Counted from the stretch's first letter, positions 1-6,809 are shown. The stretch: DNA of 10,022 nt from an uncultured Phascolarctobacterium sp. (GCA_900553055.1 USBV01000048.1:1-10022); one strand, 5' to 3'. Notes: generated by a model not told the origin, from the sequence alone. Numbers and translations: made by a program.

Positions 1-2
1 AG

Positions 3-908
3 GCTGCAGAAGCCACCCTGTGCCTCTACTCGGAGCTGGATAATAAATTTACCCAGGACCTAGTAGAAAGCTTTAATAAACAGAATAAGGAAGGACTGAA
101 GCTGCGCTTTATTGGTGAGCTGAAGGAGGGCGAGCCCCTGCCTGATTTAGTTTTGGCGGAGCAGCAAACGCTCTATGGCCTCAAAAAGCAGCACAAGCTG
201 CAGGCAGTGCACTTTGCTTTAGCAGAAAAGCTGCCCGGCAAGCTGCGGGATAAGGATAATTGTTGGTTTGGCATTTTTTATGACCCCACTGTTTTCCTTA
301 TCAACCAATATTATGCACGCACTATTGGTCAAAGTAATCTTAAGGGCTGGACTGATTTGGAAAATAACGAAAAGCTGCGCATAGCTATGCAGAATCTTAC
401 CGATTCCAACAGCACCAAAAATTTTTTGGGAGCCTTTGCCGATACCATGGGTGAGACCACATCCTTAAATTATTTGTGGAATATCAACCGCTTTGTCGGT
501 CAATATGCCAAATTTCCTTTCACATCTATCCGTATGACGGCGGTGGGTGATGCGGATGTGGCGATTACGCGTCAAAGCTATGTTTTTAAATATCTGGAAA
601 ATAAATTTCCTGCGTATGTGGTGCATCCCAGGGAGGGAACACCTGTTAATCTTTATTGCGTGGGGATGTTTGCAGGCTGTAAAAAGGAAAAAGCGGCCCA
701 GCAGTTTATGGATTGGCTTTTAAGCAGTGGTAAGGTGCAGGCTGCGGCCCAGGCTAACAATACTGGCTTTATGTTTATTTTCCCGCGTGGATTGGACGAG
801 AGACCAGTAAATGAAGAAAAGCTGTGGTTAAATGTAAGCTATTTGGATAGTGCTAAGCAGGAAGCTTTGCTTAATAGATGGCTAGAACGCGTGCGTTTTA
901 GTAAATAG
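3..908 (+). CDS. ABC-transporter extracellular solute-binding protein (iron/AfuA-like), 5' end missing
   Basis: The reading frame is open from the first full codon at position 3, so the gene begins outside the window; a TTG at 153 is in frame but is not a credible start because the protein-like sequence continues upstream of it. About 301 residues are visible. The early segment reading LCLYSELDNKF is like the first strand of family 1 solute-binding proteins of the ferric-iron/AfuA kind, and later pieces fit the fold: WTDL near visible residue 121, a segment DADVAITRQS, and a hinge-like region rich in aromatic residues. Such proteins capture a substrate outside the membrane and hand it to an ABC permease. 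The signal peptide or lipobox cannot be seen, and no permease or ATPase gene is in the window, so the substrate is not known. It stops 14 bases before rimO. Confidence 0.75.
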   Translation, partial: AAEATLCLYSELDNKFTQDLVESFNKQNKEGLKLRFIGELKEGEPLPDLVLAEQQTLYGLKKQHKLQAVHFALAEKLPGKLRDKDNCWFGIFYDPTVFLINQYYARTIGQSNLKGWTDLENNEKLRIAMQNLTDSNSTKNFLGAFADTMGETTSLNYLWNINRFVGQYAKFPFTSIRMTAVGDADVAITRQSYVFKYLENKFPAYVVHPREGTPVNLYCVGMFAGCKKEKAAQQFMDWLLSSGKVQAAAQANNTGFMFIFPRGLDERPVNEEKLWLNVSYLDSAKQEALLNRWLERVRFSK

Positions 909-922
909 AGGAGGACGGAGCT

Positions 923-2242
923 ATGAAGATAGGTATGGTCAGCCTGGGCTGCCCCAAGAATCTGGTGGATTCCGAGGTGATGCTGGGCTTAATTCGTGAA
1001 AAACAGCTGGAAATCACTAATGACCCGGCGGAGGCCGATTTGATTATTGTTAACACCTGTGGCTTTATTGAAAGCGCCAAGGAGGAGTCCATTAATACGG
1101 TTTTGCAAATGGCGGAGTATAAGCAAAATGGCAGCTGCAAATATCTGGTGATGACGGGCTGCCTGGGCCAACGTTATGCGGACGAGCTGTTCGAAAGCAT
1201 GCCCGAGGTGGACGCCATTGTGGGCACCGATAGCTTCACCGATATCGGTTGGGTTATTGACCAGGTTATGGTGGGCAAGCGCTTAAAGCATTTGCAAAAG
1301 CTGGAAAGCAAGAATGTGGCTATGCCGCCCCGCATGCTGACCACTCCCAGCTACATGGCTTATTTAAAGATTGCCGAGGGCTGTGATAATTGCTGCTCCT
1401 ATTGCATCATTCCCCAGCTGCGCGGACCGTATACCTCCCGTCCCTTTGCTGAGGTGCTGGCCGAGGCCAAGGCGCTGGCAGACAGCGGCCCCAAGGAGCT
1501 CATCGTAGTGGCTCAGGATACCACCCGTTACGGCGAGGACACCACGGGCAAGCTGCTGTTGCCCCAGCTGCTGCACGATTTGAACGCTTTAGAGGGCATT
1601 GAGTGGATTAGGGTGATGTACCTCTATCCCAATAATTTTACTGATGAATTGATTGAAGCCTTTGCCACCTTGGACAAGGTGTGCAAATATATCGATATCC
1701 CCTTGCAGCACGCCAGCGACAGACTGCTGGATAGCATGAATCGCTTTGATACTCGCGAGCAGGTGGAAACTTTGCTGAATAAGCTGCGCACTCGCATCCC
1801 CGGCATTACTATTCGCACCACCTTCATCGTGGGCTTCCCCGGCGAAACGGAGGAGGACTTTGAGGAGCTGAAGGATTTTGTGGAAAAGCAGCGCTTTGAA
1901 AATGCCGGTGTTTTCCAATATTCTCAGGAGGAGGGCACTGTAGCTGGCGCTATGGAGAACCAAATTGCTGCGGAAGTAAAGGAAAACCGTTACCACGAGC
2001 TGATGGCTTTGCAGGCAGGCATTTCTGAGGAAATCCATCAGGAGCGCGAGGATGCTGAGCTGGACGTTTTGGTGGAGGGCTTTGACGAGGATAATTTGGC
2101 CTACGGTCGCAGCACTCACGAGGCGCCGGATATTGATGGCACTATTTTTATCGAAAACGCCGAGGGCCTTGCAGTGGGCGATATGGTAAGGGTGCGCATC
2201 CTGCAAGGATTTACGTATGAGATGGTAGGAGAAAAACTCTGA
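923..2242 (+). CDS. rimO: Ribosomal protein S12 methylthiotransferase RimO
   Basis: A radical SAM enzyme that adds a methylthio group to a conserved aspartate of ribosomal protein uS12. At 439 residues it has the usual family length. The N-terminal UPF0004 domain carries the second-cluster cysteines C10 (in SLGCPKNLVDSE, the form typical of RimO rather than MiaB), C46 (NTCGF) and C80 (TGCL). The radical SAM core has the CxxxCxxC motif at C154, C158 and C161, followed by a VGFPGETEEDF segment near 303-313. The last 65 or so residues form the TRAM domain that contacts substrate. AGGAGG at 909-914 lies 8 bases before the ATG, which fixes the start. All key residues are present, so the gene looks intact. 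It is followed by cinA after 15 bases, consistent with an operon. Confidence 0.96.
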   Translation: MKIGMVSLGCPKNLVDSEVMLGLIREKQLEITNDPAEADLIIVNTCGFIESAKEESINTVLQMAEYKQNGSCKYLVMTGCLGQRYADELFESMPEVDAIVGTDSFTDIGWVIDQVMVGKRLKHLQKLESKNVAMPPRMLTTPSYMAYLKIAEGCDNCCSYCIIPQLRGPYTSRPFAEVLAEAKALADSGPKELIVVAQDTTRYGEDTTGKLLLPQLLHDLNALEGIEWIRVMYLYPNNFTDELIEAFATLDKVCKYIDIPLQHASDRLLDSMNRFDTREQVETLLNKLRTRIPGITIRTTFIVGFPGETEEDFEELKDFVEKQRFENAGVFQYSQEEGTVAGAMENQIAAEVKENRYHELMALQAGISEEIHQEREDAELDVLVEGFDEDNLAYGRSTHEAPDIDGTIFIENAEGLAVGDMVRVRILQGFTYEMVGEKL

Positions 2243-2257
2243 TAGGAGTTGATTTGA

Positions 2258-3511
2258 ATGAAGGTTGAAATTGTAACCACGGGCACGGAGCTGCTGTTGG
2301 GCGAGATTTTAAACACCAACGTGCAGTACCTTTCCCGCAAGCTGAACAGCATGGGCTTCGATGTGCTTTGCCATACTACGGTGGGTGACAACCCGGCGCG
2401 CATGAAGGCGGTGCTGGAGCAAGCTTTAGAGCGCGCGGACATTATCATTACCAGCGGCGGCCTGGGGCCCACGCGTGGTGATATCACCAAAGAAACGGTC
2501 ATGGAAATCACCGGCACCGATAGCTATCTTGATTTGGATACCTGGGGCCGCATTGACGCCTATATCCGCAAGCGCACGGGCCGCGCCCCCAGCGAGAACA
2601 ACGAAAAGCAGGCATATGTGCCCATCGGTGCGGAAATTCTGCAAAACGAGGTGGGTACTGCGCCGGGACTGTGGCTTGATTACAATGGCAAAATCTTCAT
2701 TTTATTGCCCGGACCGCCGTCCGAGCTGATGGATATGTGTGAAAAGCAGCTGTGGCCGCGCCTTTTACAGCGCTTTGCTGACCACGGCATTATCCTGTCC
2801 CGCACGCTGCATCTCAGGGGTGTAGGCGAATCCCGCGTTGCCGAAATTTTGGATGACGTGATTATGCATCAATCTAATCCTACTATTGCTCTGTACGCTC
2901 GTTATGGCGAAATCCTCATTCGCATGACGGCTAAGGCTGCGGATAGCGCAGCGGCGACTGCTTTGTTGGACGCTTGCGAAGCTCAGGTGCGCGAGTATGT
3001 TGAGGAATATGTTTACGGTGTGGATGATGCGAGCCTAGCTGCCTGCCTTGGTCAGGAGCTTTTGGCGCAGGGTAAAACCATTGCCTTTGCGGAATCCTGC
3101 AGTGGTGGCCTGGCTAGCAGTCTCGTAACCGACGTGCCCGGTAGTAGCGAATACTTGGTGGGCAGCGTGGTGAGCTACACCAATAAAATTAAAAATAAGC
3201 TGCTCAATGTGCAGCAAGAGACTTTGGATCGCTACGGCGCTGTGAGCCGGGAGACGGCCTGCGAAATGGCCATCGGCGTGCGCCGCGCCTTGGGCAGTGA
3301 CTTGGGCGTGAGCATCACCGGTAATGCCGGGCCGAGCGCCAGCGAGGGCAAGCCCGTGGGCCTTGTTTATATCGCAGTGGCCACCGAGGATGTGGTTTAT
3401 TGCCAGGAGCATCGCTTCACCTCTACTAGAACCGAAAATAAGCTAAGGATAGCACTGGCTGCTATCTCCATGGCTATTGATAAACTTAAAGAAGAAAAGC
3501 AGAAGGTGTAG
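2258..3511 (+). CDS. cinA: CinA-family protein (nucleotide-binding domain plus NMN deamidase domain)
   Basis: Full-length CinA of 417 residues. The N-terminal COG1058/MoCF-like domain shows the family signature TGTELLLGEILNTN at residues 8-21 and SGGLGPTRGDITKET at 66-80, with PGPPSEL at 151-157. The C-terminal PncC-type domain begins near residue 260 and carries AESCSGG at 278-284, then VSYTNKIKNKLL at 305-316 and NAGP at 356-359. In characterised relatives the C-terminal domain deamidates nicotinamide mononucleotide for NAD salvage and the N-terminal domain hydrolyses ADP-ribose-type compounds; the name comes from competence induction in streptococci. TAGGAG at 2243-2248 is 9 bases before the ATG. 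The gene starts 15 bases after rimO and ends 26 bases before the helicase; in many Bacillota rimO and cinA are near each other with pgsA and recA, neither of which is seen here. Confidence 0.95.
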   Translation: MKVEIVTTGTELLLGEILNTNVQYLSRKLNSMGFDVLCHTTVGDNPARMKAVLEQALERADIIITSGGLGPTRGDITKETVMEITGTDSYLDLDTWGRIDAYIRKRTGRAPSENNEKQAYVPIGAEILQNEVGTAPGLWLDYNGKIFILLPGPPSELMDMCEKQLWPRLLQRFADHGIILSRTLHLRGVGESRVAEILDDVIMHQSNPTIALYARYGEILIRMTAKAADSAAATALLDACEAQVREYVEEYVYGVDDASLAACLGQELLAQGKTIAFAESCSGGLASSLVTDVPGSSEYLVGSVVSYTNKIKNKLLNVQQETLDRYGAVSRETACEMAIGVRRALGSDLGVSITGNAGPSASEGKPVGLVYIAVATEDVVYCQEHRFTSTRTENKLRIALAAISMAIDKLKEEKQKV

Positions 3512-3537
3512 AGCCTTCTAACGGAGGAATTTATTTA

Positions 3538-4692
3538 ATGACAATGCAAAAAGAAATGTTTGGTAATTTGGAGCTGGATAAAAAAATCGTCGCTGCGTTG
3601 ACGGAAATGGGTTTTGAAGAGCCCTCTCCCATTCAAGCGGCTACTATTCCCTTGGTATTGGAGGGTAATGATGTAATTGGCCAGGCCCAAACCGGCACCG
3701 GTAAAACTGCTGCCTTTGGTATTCCCTTGGTGCAATCCATTGACGATTTCAAGCATATCCAAGCCCTGATTATGTGCCCCACCCGCGAGCTGGCCATTCA
3801 GGTAGCCGAAGAGGTGTGCAAGATTGGTCGCGTGCGTCGCGTGAAGGCACTGCCGGTGTACGGCGGCCAACCGATTGAACGCCAAATTCGCGCTTTAAAG
3901 AGCAATGTGCAAATCGTTATCGGCACTCCCGGTCGTTTGATTGACCATATCAACCGCGGTACTATTAAGCTGGACCACATCAAGTTTTTGGTGCTGGATG
4001 AGGCCGACGAAATGCTGGATATGGGCTTTGTGGATGATATTGAAGAGATTATGCGCGCCCTGCCGAGCGAGCGTCAAACCCTGCTCTTTTCCGCAACCAT
4101 GCCCCGTCCAATTTTGAGCTTGACAAAAAAGTACATGCGTGCGCCCAAGAACGTGACCGTATCCAAGGAAGAGCTCACTGTTCCCTTAATCGAGCAATAT
4201 TATTTTGAAACTAAGGATAAGGTGGAGGGCCTGTGCCGTCTGCTGGATGCAGAAATCGATGGCAAGCTGATTATCTTCTGCCGCACTAAAAAGGGTGTGG
4301 ATGACCTGTCCATCGCGCTGTCCAGCCGTGGCTACATGGCCGAGGGCCTGCATGGCGATTTGAGCCAGGCGGAACGCAACCGCATCATGCAGCGCTTTAA
4401 GGCCGGCGAGATCAATGTGCTGGTTGCCACCGATGTGGCCGCCCGCGGCATTGATGTTTCGGACGTGGACGCCGTCATCAACTACGATGTTCCGGACGAA
4501 AACGAATACTATATCCACCGCATCGGCCGCACAGGCCGCGGGGTTCAGCGCAATCGGGTTGGCAGCGAACACAGCGTCGATTGCCTCGACGGCATTTTTG
4601 GTGGCGAGATCCTTACACATGGCAGTCGGGGTTTACAGCTGAGCAATCTCGTTGTTGATGCCGTCGAGCTGACGCACGGCGGCGTCATGTAA
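3538..4692 (+). CDS. DEAD-box ATP-dependent RNA helicase, cut off at a chimeric junction
   Basis: The first 335 residues are a standard DEAD-box helicase core: Q motif ending PSPIQ (29-33), Walker A AQTGTGKT (50-57), PTRELA (81-86), TPGRL (130-134), DEAD (154-157), SAT (185-187), motif IV IIFCRTKK (245-252), motif V ATDVAARGID (297-306) and motif VI HRIGRTGR (327-334). Such enzymes unwind short RNA duplexes in ribosome assembly or mRNA turnover. GGAGG at 3523-3527 is 10 bases before the ATG. From residue 336 on, the frame runs about 49 codons (to TAA at 4690-4692) with no helicase similarity, because the DNA there is the antisense of unrelated - strand genes. The real gene would continue past motif VI into the rest of RecA domain 2 and a C-terminal extension. 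Only 3538 to about 4541 should be taken as helicase. Confidence 0.9.
   Translation: MTMQKEMFGNLELDKKIVAALTEMGFEEPSPIQAATIPLVLEGNDVIGQAQTGTGKTAAFGIPLVQSIDDFKHIQALIMCPTRELAIQVAEEVCKIGRVRRVKALPVYGGQPIERQIRALKSNVQIVIGTPGRLIDHINRGTIKLDHIKFLVLDEADEMLDMGFVDDIEEIMRALPSERQTLLFSATMPRPILSLTKKYMRAPKNVTVSKEELTVPLIEQYYFETKDKVEGLCRLLDAEIDGKLIIFCRTKKGVDDLSIALSSRGYMAEGLHGDLSQAERNRIMQRFKAGEINVLVATDVAARGIDVSDVDAVINYDVPDENEYYIHRIGRTGRGVQRNRVGSEHSVDCLDGIFGGEILTHGSRGLQLSNLVVDAVELTHGGVM
4537..4546. other. Junction between two unrelated sequences
   Basis: Left of this point the + strand encodes a perfect helicase motif VI; right of it the helicase frame has no family resemblance, and coding sense switches to small genes on the - strand. 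A - strand gene starting at 4620 becomes nonsense on crossing the same point in the other direction. Both genes are therefore cut at one place, which argues for a join rather than a frameshift. The local sequence is GC-rich (CCGCGGGG), giving possible microhomology, but no inverted repeats, target duplication or att-like core are visible. Confidence 0.8.
4546..4620 (-). CDS. Small gene of unknown function, 3' part lost at the junction
   Basis: Starting at ATG 4620, about 25 residues (MCKDLATKNAVEAIDAVFAA, then NPIAL) look like a real amphipathic N-terminus. The frame stays open to 4186, but only because it runs antisense through the helicase gene, so the later residues are not meaningful. It begins 12 bases after the stop of the interrupted ORF at 4633-4887, in line with the - strand gene series. 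No family is recognised. The true end of the gene is not in this window. Confidence 0.5.
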
Positions 4693-4887
4693 AATCTCGA
4701 CAAGGCTCTGCCGTATCTTCTCGATTCATTCTCTCTCATCGGCTGAAAGATAATCAGCCACGGGGTATATATCTATATCAGGCACGAAGAACAAGACGCC
4801 GTTCTCGCGTATGCTTTTTATAAGATCTTCTACATCTTTGGCGCGGCCAATGAGGGCCTTTGCTCTTTCAAAATTTTCTCGTTTCAT
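4633..4887 (-). pseudogene. Small unknown protein, 84 codons broken by one in-frame TGA
   Basis: From ATG 4887 the frame gives a charged 53-residue protein (MKRENFERAKALIGRAKDVE and on, ending SADERE) and meets TGA at 4726-4728. Straight after it, in the same frame, come 30 further protein-like residues (IEKIRQSLVEILHDAAVRQL and on) to TAA at 4633-4635. A CGA arginine codon in place of TGA would give one smooth, helix-rich 84-residue protein, so a single C to T change is the simplest reading. No ATG start in the right frame lies between the halves. The ATG overlaps the TGA of the upstream gene (ATGA). TGA is a normal stop for many neighbours, so general recoding is unlikely. The shorter 53-residue product (4726-4887) may be what is made. 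No family recognised. Confidence 0.55.
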
Positions 4888-5081
4888 TGTTGGTTGTTGA
4901 GTTTTCGGGTTAGCTTGGGGGAGTGGCGGAAGATGTTGTCACGGCCGAGGTTGAGGCAGAGGTCGGCAGCTATGCAGCGGTTGTGGCCGTCTTCGAGGTC
5001 GCAGCCGCGACAGGAGTTTTCCTCGCCTTTTCCGGCGACGTAGACGCGGCCGTCGATGACGACTGCGTTAAGGGTGTCCAT
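4884..5081 (-). CDS. Small Cys-rich protein, paralogue of the gene directly upstream
   Basis: A 65-residue protein of unknown function with C24, C27, C36 and C42, the first pair in CRGCDLED, spaced like a zinc-binding site. It is clearly related to the next gene upstream (5068-5304): both start with TLN, then a hydrophobic pair before DG(R/K)VY, share CxxCDL in the middle, and end with LT(R/L)KLN and glutamines. The ATG at 5081 overlaps the end of that gene by 14 bases, and its TGA overlaps the next ATG (ATGA), so the set is probably translated together. The local DNA similarity at the 3' ends supports a tandem duplication. Metal binding is inferred from cysteine spacing only. Confidence 0.7.
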   Translation of the reverse strand: MDTLNAVVIDGRVYVAGKGEENSCRGCDLEDGHNRCIAADLCLNLGRDNIFRHSPKLTRKLNNQQ

Positions 5082-5304
5082 CGGCTGTTGCTTTGGTTTG
5101 TTGGTTGAGTTTGAGGGTTAGCTGTTGGTTAAAGCGGAAGTGGTCGGTAGGCAGCGAGATGGAGGCACAGACTTCGCGGTCGGTGTGCTCGCAGTAGTCG
5201 CTGAGGTCGCATTTGGTACAGAGCGAGATGCAGTCGGGGTGGCCCATCTCGGCGGTGTAGACTTTGCCATCGACTATGATGCCGTTAAGGGTGGTCGCTG
5301 TCAT
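5068..5304 (-). CDS. Small Cys-rich protein, paralogue of the gene directly downstream
   Basis: A 78-residue protein with C25, C29, C32, C38 and C46, which could hold a zinc ion; C29-x2-C32-DL matches the CxxCDL of its downstream paralogue. The N-terminal TLNGIIVDGKVYTAE strand-turn pattern and the C-terminal LTLKLNQQ are shared with the 65-residue neighbour, and this copy has an extra 8 or so residues at the end. The ATG at 5304 comes 3 bases after the TAA of the 215-residue gene. No named family recognised; the DG(R/K)VY beginning may be a small beta-hairpin, which is a guess. Confidence 0.7.
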   Translation of the reverse strand: MTATTLNGIIVDGKVYTAEMGHPDCISLCTKCDLSDYCEHTDREVCASISLPTDHFRFNQQLTLKLNQQTKATADGHP

Positions 5305-5307
5305 AAC

Positions 5308-5955
5308 TTATTGCTGAGGAGTTTTCAGGACGGTGAATTTGTAGGGCTCGTCGTTCCACGTCAGTTTGGGGAGCCGGAGCATTTCCATCAGGGCTTTTGT
5401 TCCTTCTTCGCCTATGAACGTGCCGCCCTCTGAGGGCCCCCAAGACCATCCGTTGGCCCACTGACGGCGCGCGGGCTTGGAGAGGAATGTGAGTTGCCTC
5501 CCGTCGGGGTCGGTGGCTGTCCAATAGTCGACGGCTTCGGGTTCGGTTTCGTCGACGGGGCGGACGGCCATCAGTTCACCTCCTTCTTCGCAGGTGAGCG
5601 GTGTGCCGGAGTGGACGTTGTTCCAGTCGTATTCGTTGGCAAGGGCTGCGAGGATTGACTTGTAGGCGGCGTAGCCTTGCGCAACTTCGCGGCGGACGTA
5701 TTTGTTGGTTGTGTTGCGTCCGTTCCAGCCTACGCAGTCGCAGTCGCAGCCGAGGTTCATCATCGGGCGCACGTTGGCAAGCATGAACTCGCCTATTTCG
5801 TTGCCGTTGTCGAACATCGTAAGGCAGTTCATGAGTTGTGGCTGACCTCCGATGAAGCGCGTGATGTCCTCCACCATCGAGGCCATGAGCCTCAGTTTTT
5901 CTTCGGTGCATTCGATGCGCCACTTGCGCTTCGGGGTGTATTCAGTTTTCTTCAT
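5308..5955 (-). CDS. 215-residue hypothetical protein of Bacteroidales mobile-element type
   Basis: The largest right-block gene. The N-terminal segment (WRIECTEEKLRLMASMVEDI, residues about 12-31) followed by TRFIGGQ resembles the start of a family of uncharacterised proteins common in Bacteroidales phages and plasmids, where a strand is followed by a helix of the form EE(K/Q)LRLMA. The middle has a tight cysteine group (LGCDCDCVGW, about 68-77) and a WNGRNTTNKYVRREVAQGY segment; the C-terminal third is rich in tryptophan and glycine (WANGWSWGPSEGGTFIG). No catalytic motif is recognised. It starts at ATG 5955 behind a weak AAAGG and lies downstream of one copy of the intergenic leader repeat, so it may begin its own transcript. 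It could be two short domains joined at about residue 130. Confidence 0.75.
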   Translation of the reverse strand: MKKTEYTPKRKWRIECTEEKLRLMASMVEDITRFIGGQPQLMNCLTMFDNGNEIGEFMLANVRPMMNLGCDCDCVGWNGRNTTNKYVRREVAQGYAAYKSILAALANEYDWNNVHSGTPLTCEEGGELMAVRPVDETEPEAVDYWTATDPDGRQLTFLSKPARRQWANGWSWGPSEGGTFIGEEGTKALMEMLRLPKLTWNDEPYKFTVLKTPQQ

Positions 5956-5988
5956 TGCCTTTCTTCTTATTTTGTGTCTTTATTTGTC

Positions 5989-6045
5989 TGATACTCATTC
6001 ACTTGTAGTGAGTTGTCAGATTAAGCATATTTGAGTGGGCTTATT
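5989..6045 (-). repeat. Intergenic leader repeat, copy A
   Basis: A 57-base segment matching 7469-7525 at 47 of 57 positions with no gap. Weaker similarity with one or two indels carries on toward the next start codon (to about 5965). It begins, on the - strand, at the TAA of the 51-residue gene and fills most of the gap before the 215-residue gene. TCAGAT (6016-6021) and ATTTGA (6029-6034) form an imperfect inverted repeat round the 7-base loop TAAGCAT; the loop TAAGC is also complementary to GCTTA at 6039-6043. Likely a regulatory leader or processing site; function unknown. Confidence 0.7.
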
Positions 6046-6196
6046 TTGAACCTTTCTTCTCTTTGGGTTCGTAGCCGGGGCAGCCAAGGTTGAATACCTC
6101 CGCTATAGGCAACGTGAGGCCGCACGTGCCTTTATGCACTGTGCATTGTTTCCCGTCAAAGTGTTTGCACTCGCTCGGTCGCTGTTTATTTTCCAT
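6041..6196 (-). CDS. 51-residue Cys/His-rich protein
   Basis: C10, H12, C18, H21, C25 and C39 in 51 residues, with SECKHFDGKQCTVHKGTCG at about 8-26, suggest a compact metal-binding fold; the tail is lysine-rich (EPKEKKGSK). The chosen ATG at 6194-6196 overlaps the end of the upstream 45-residue gene by 11 bases, the pattern seen through this block. A longer in-frame start at 6235 would add 13 residues, but these lie wholly inside that upstream gene in another frame and look less natural. The stop codon is the first part of leader repeat copy A. No family name can be given. Confidence 0.65.
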   Translation of the reverse strand: MENKQRPSECKHFDGKQCTVHKGTCGLTLPIAEVFNLGCPGYEPKEKKGSK

Positions 6197-6323
6197 TTTT
6201 CTTGGATTTAGGGGTGAATTTATGGCAAATGCCACACATACACCAGTTGTATATTCTGCATCGCTTAGAGCCGTTGATTCCTTCTTCGCAATACTTACAT
6301 TCTCTTGGGTCAGTTGGGGTCAT
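6186..6323 (-). CDS. 45-residue Cys-rich protein (small zinc-finger-like)
   Basis: A very short gene with seven cysteines and one histidine beside them: C9, C12, C22, C28, C30, C33, H34. The CKYC, CRIYNWCMCGIC pattern (9-12 and 22-33) looks like paired metal-binding knuckles, and the C-terminus is basic (KFTPKSKKNGK), which could contact nucleic acid. The ATG at 6323 overlaps the TGA that ends the ORF at 6310-6522. The N-terminus MTPTDPRECKYC resembles MTLTENPYECPF of that neighbour, so the two are probably old paralogues. Zinc binding and nucleic-acid contact are inferred from composition only. Confidence 0.6.
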   Translation of the reverse strand: MTPTDPRECKYCEEGINGSKRCRIYNWCMCGICHKFTPKSKKNGK

Positions 6324-6522
6324 AGTCGTTATGTTTTAGAGGGCAATCGTCAGCATCGCATTGGTTTAGGTATCGATCTCCTATCGATGCTTGTATGGCA
6401 ATTATCCCGTTCTCGTTATAATCTTCTTAAATCGTTATTACACTGCCTTCATGACCGAAAGTGCAAAAATGCGACTCTCTGAAAGGGCATTCGTATGGGT
6501 TCTCAGTCAGGGTCATAGTCAT
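6310..6522 (-). pseudogene. Small Cys/His protein, 70 codons broken by an in-frame TAA
   Basis: From ATG 6522 (or the better-matching ATG at 6516) 31 residues run to TAA at 6427-6429, with C12, C20 and H24. In the same frame, 38 more protein-like residues follow (EDYNENGIIAIQASIGDRYL and on, ending NQCDADDCPLKHNDYDPN) to TGA at 6310-6312, with C55, C60 and H64. The two halves hold matching Cys-Cys-His groups, so one metal-binding domain split by a single nonsense change is a reasonable reading (CAA, GAA and AAA are each one change from TAA). No normal start precedes the second half. Alternatively the 31-residue peptide is the functional product and the rest is decaying sequence. It overlaps the 45-residue gene by 14 bases. 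Confidence 0.45.
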
Positions 6523-6538
6523 ATACTTTCAGTTTTGT

Positions 6539-6655
6539 TTAGAGCCACTTGTTGAAATTAATCACAACCTCGGAAATATAGTAACCTAAGAACCCGATTG
6601 CGACAGGTATCAGCATAATGCTTATCCACACGGCTCTGCGGTGCTTCTTTTTCAT
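6539..6655 (-). CDS. 38-residue single-helix membrane peptide
   Basis: The translation starts with a basic stretch MKKKHRR, followed by about 20 hydrophobic residues (VWISIMLIPVAIGFLGYYIS, 9-28) and a short polar tail ending NKWL. This is a classic small inner-membrane peptide, probably with the basic end in the cytoplasm. The ATG at 6655 sits one base after the TGA of the 50-residue gene (TGAAATG), good evidence for coupled translation. Function unknown; small phage or plasmid membrane peptides include holin-like, toxin and inhibitory peptides, but nothing here picks one of these. Confidence 0.6.
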   Translation of the reverse strand: MKKKHRRAVWISIMLIPVAIGFLGYYISEVVINFNKWL

Positions 6656-6656
6656 T

Positions 6657-6809
6657 TCAGTCTATCACTAATTGGTCGTTTTCGTTGGTCTCAAGATAAA
6701 ACTCAGTATCATAAATATGCTCCGAGTCATCGTATTCCATTCGGTCTAACACCACCTCCATATCATCGGGATAGGCGGTGAGGACTTCTCTCAGTTCAGC
6801 GACCGTCAT
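6657..6809 (-). CDS. 50-residue acidic protein, MTVAEL-type, found in many phages and plasmids
   Basis: The N-terminus MTVAELREVLTAYPDDMEVV is of a kind found in many small phage and plasmid proteins, where MTV(A/K)EL begins a helix and YP(D/E)DMxV leads into a strand. The rest is strongly acidic (EYDDSEHIYDTEFYLETNE). Those relatives are uncharacterised. Its ATG overlaps the TGA of the upstream membrane protein (ATGA), and its own TGA lies one base from the next ATG, so it is set firmly inside a translated series despite its length. Confidence 0.7.
   Translation of the reverse strand: MTVAELREVLTAYPDDMEVVLDRMEYDDSEHIYDTEFYLETNENDQLVID

Noticed and set aside
1589..2206. A 205-codon open frame on the - strand inside rimO
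   Set aside because: rimO is certain on the + strand with all motifs; the antisense frame has no ribosome binding site or domain-like sequence.
4540..4700. Natural insertion of a mobile element into the helicase gene
   Set aside because: No integrase, transposase, inverted repeat, target duplication or tRNA-like target is visible on the one border seen; an assembly chimera explains the data more simply.
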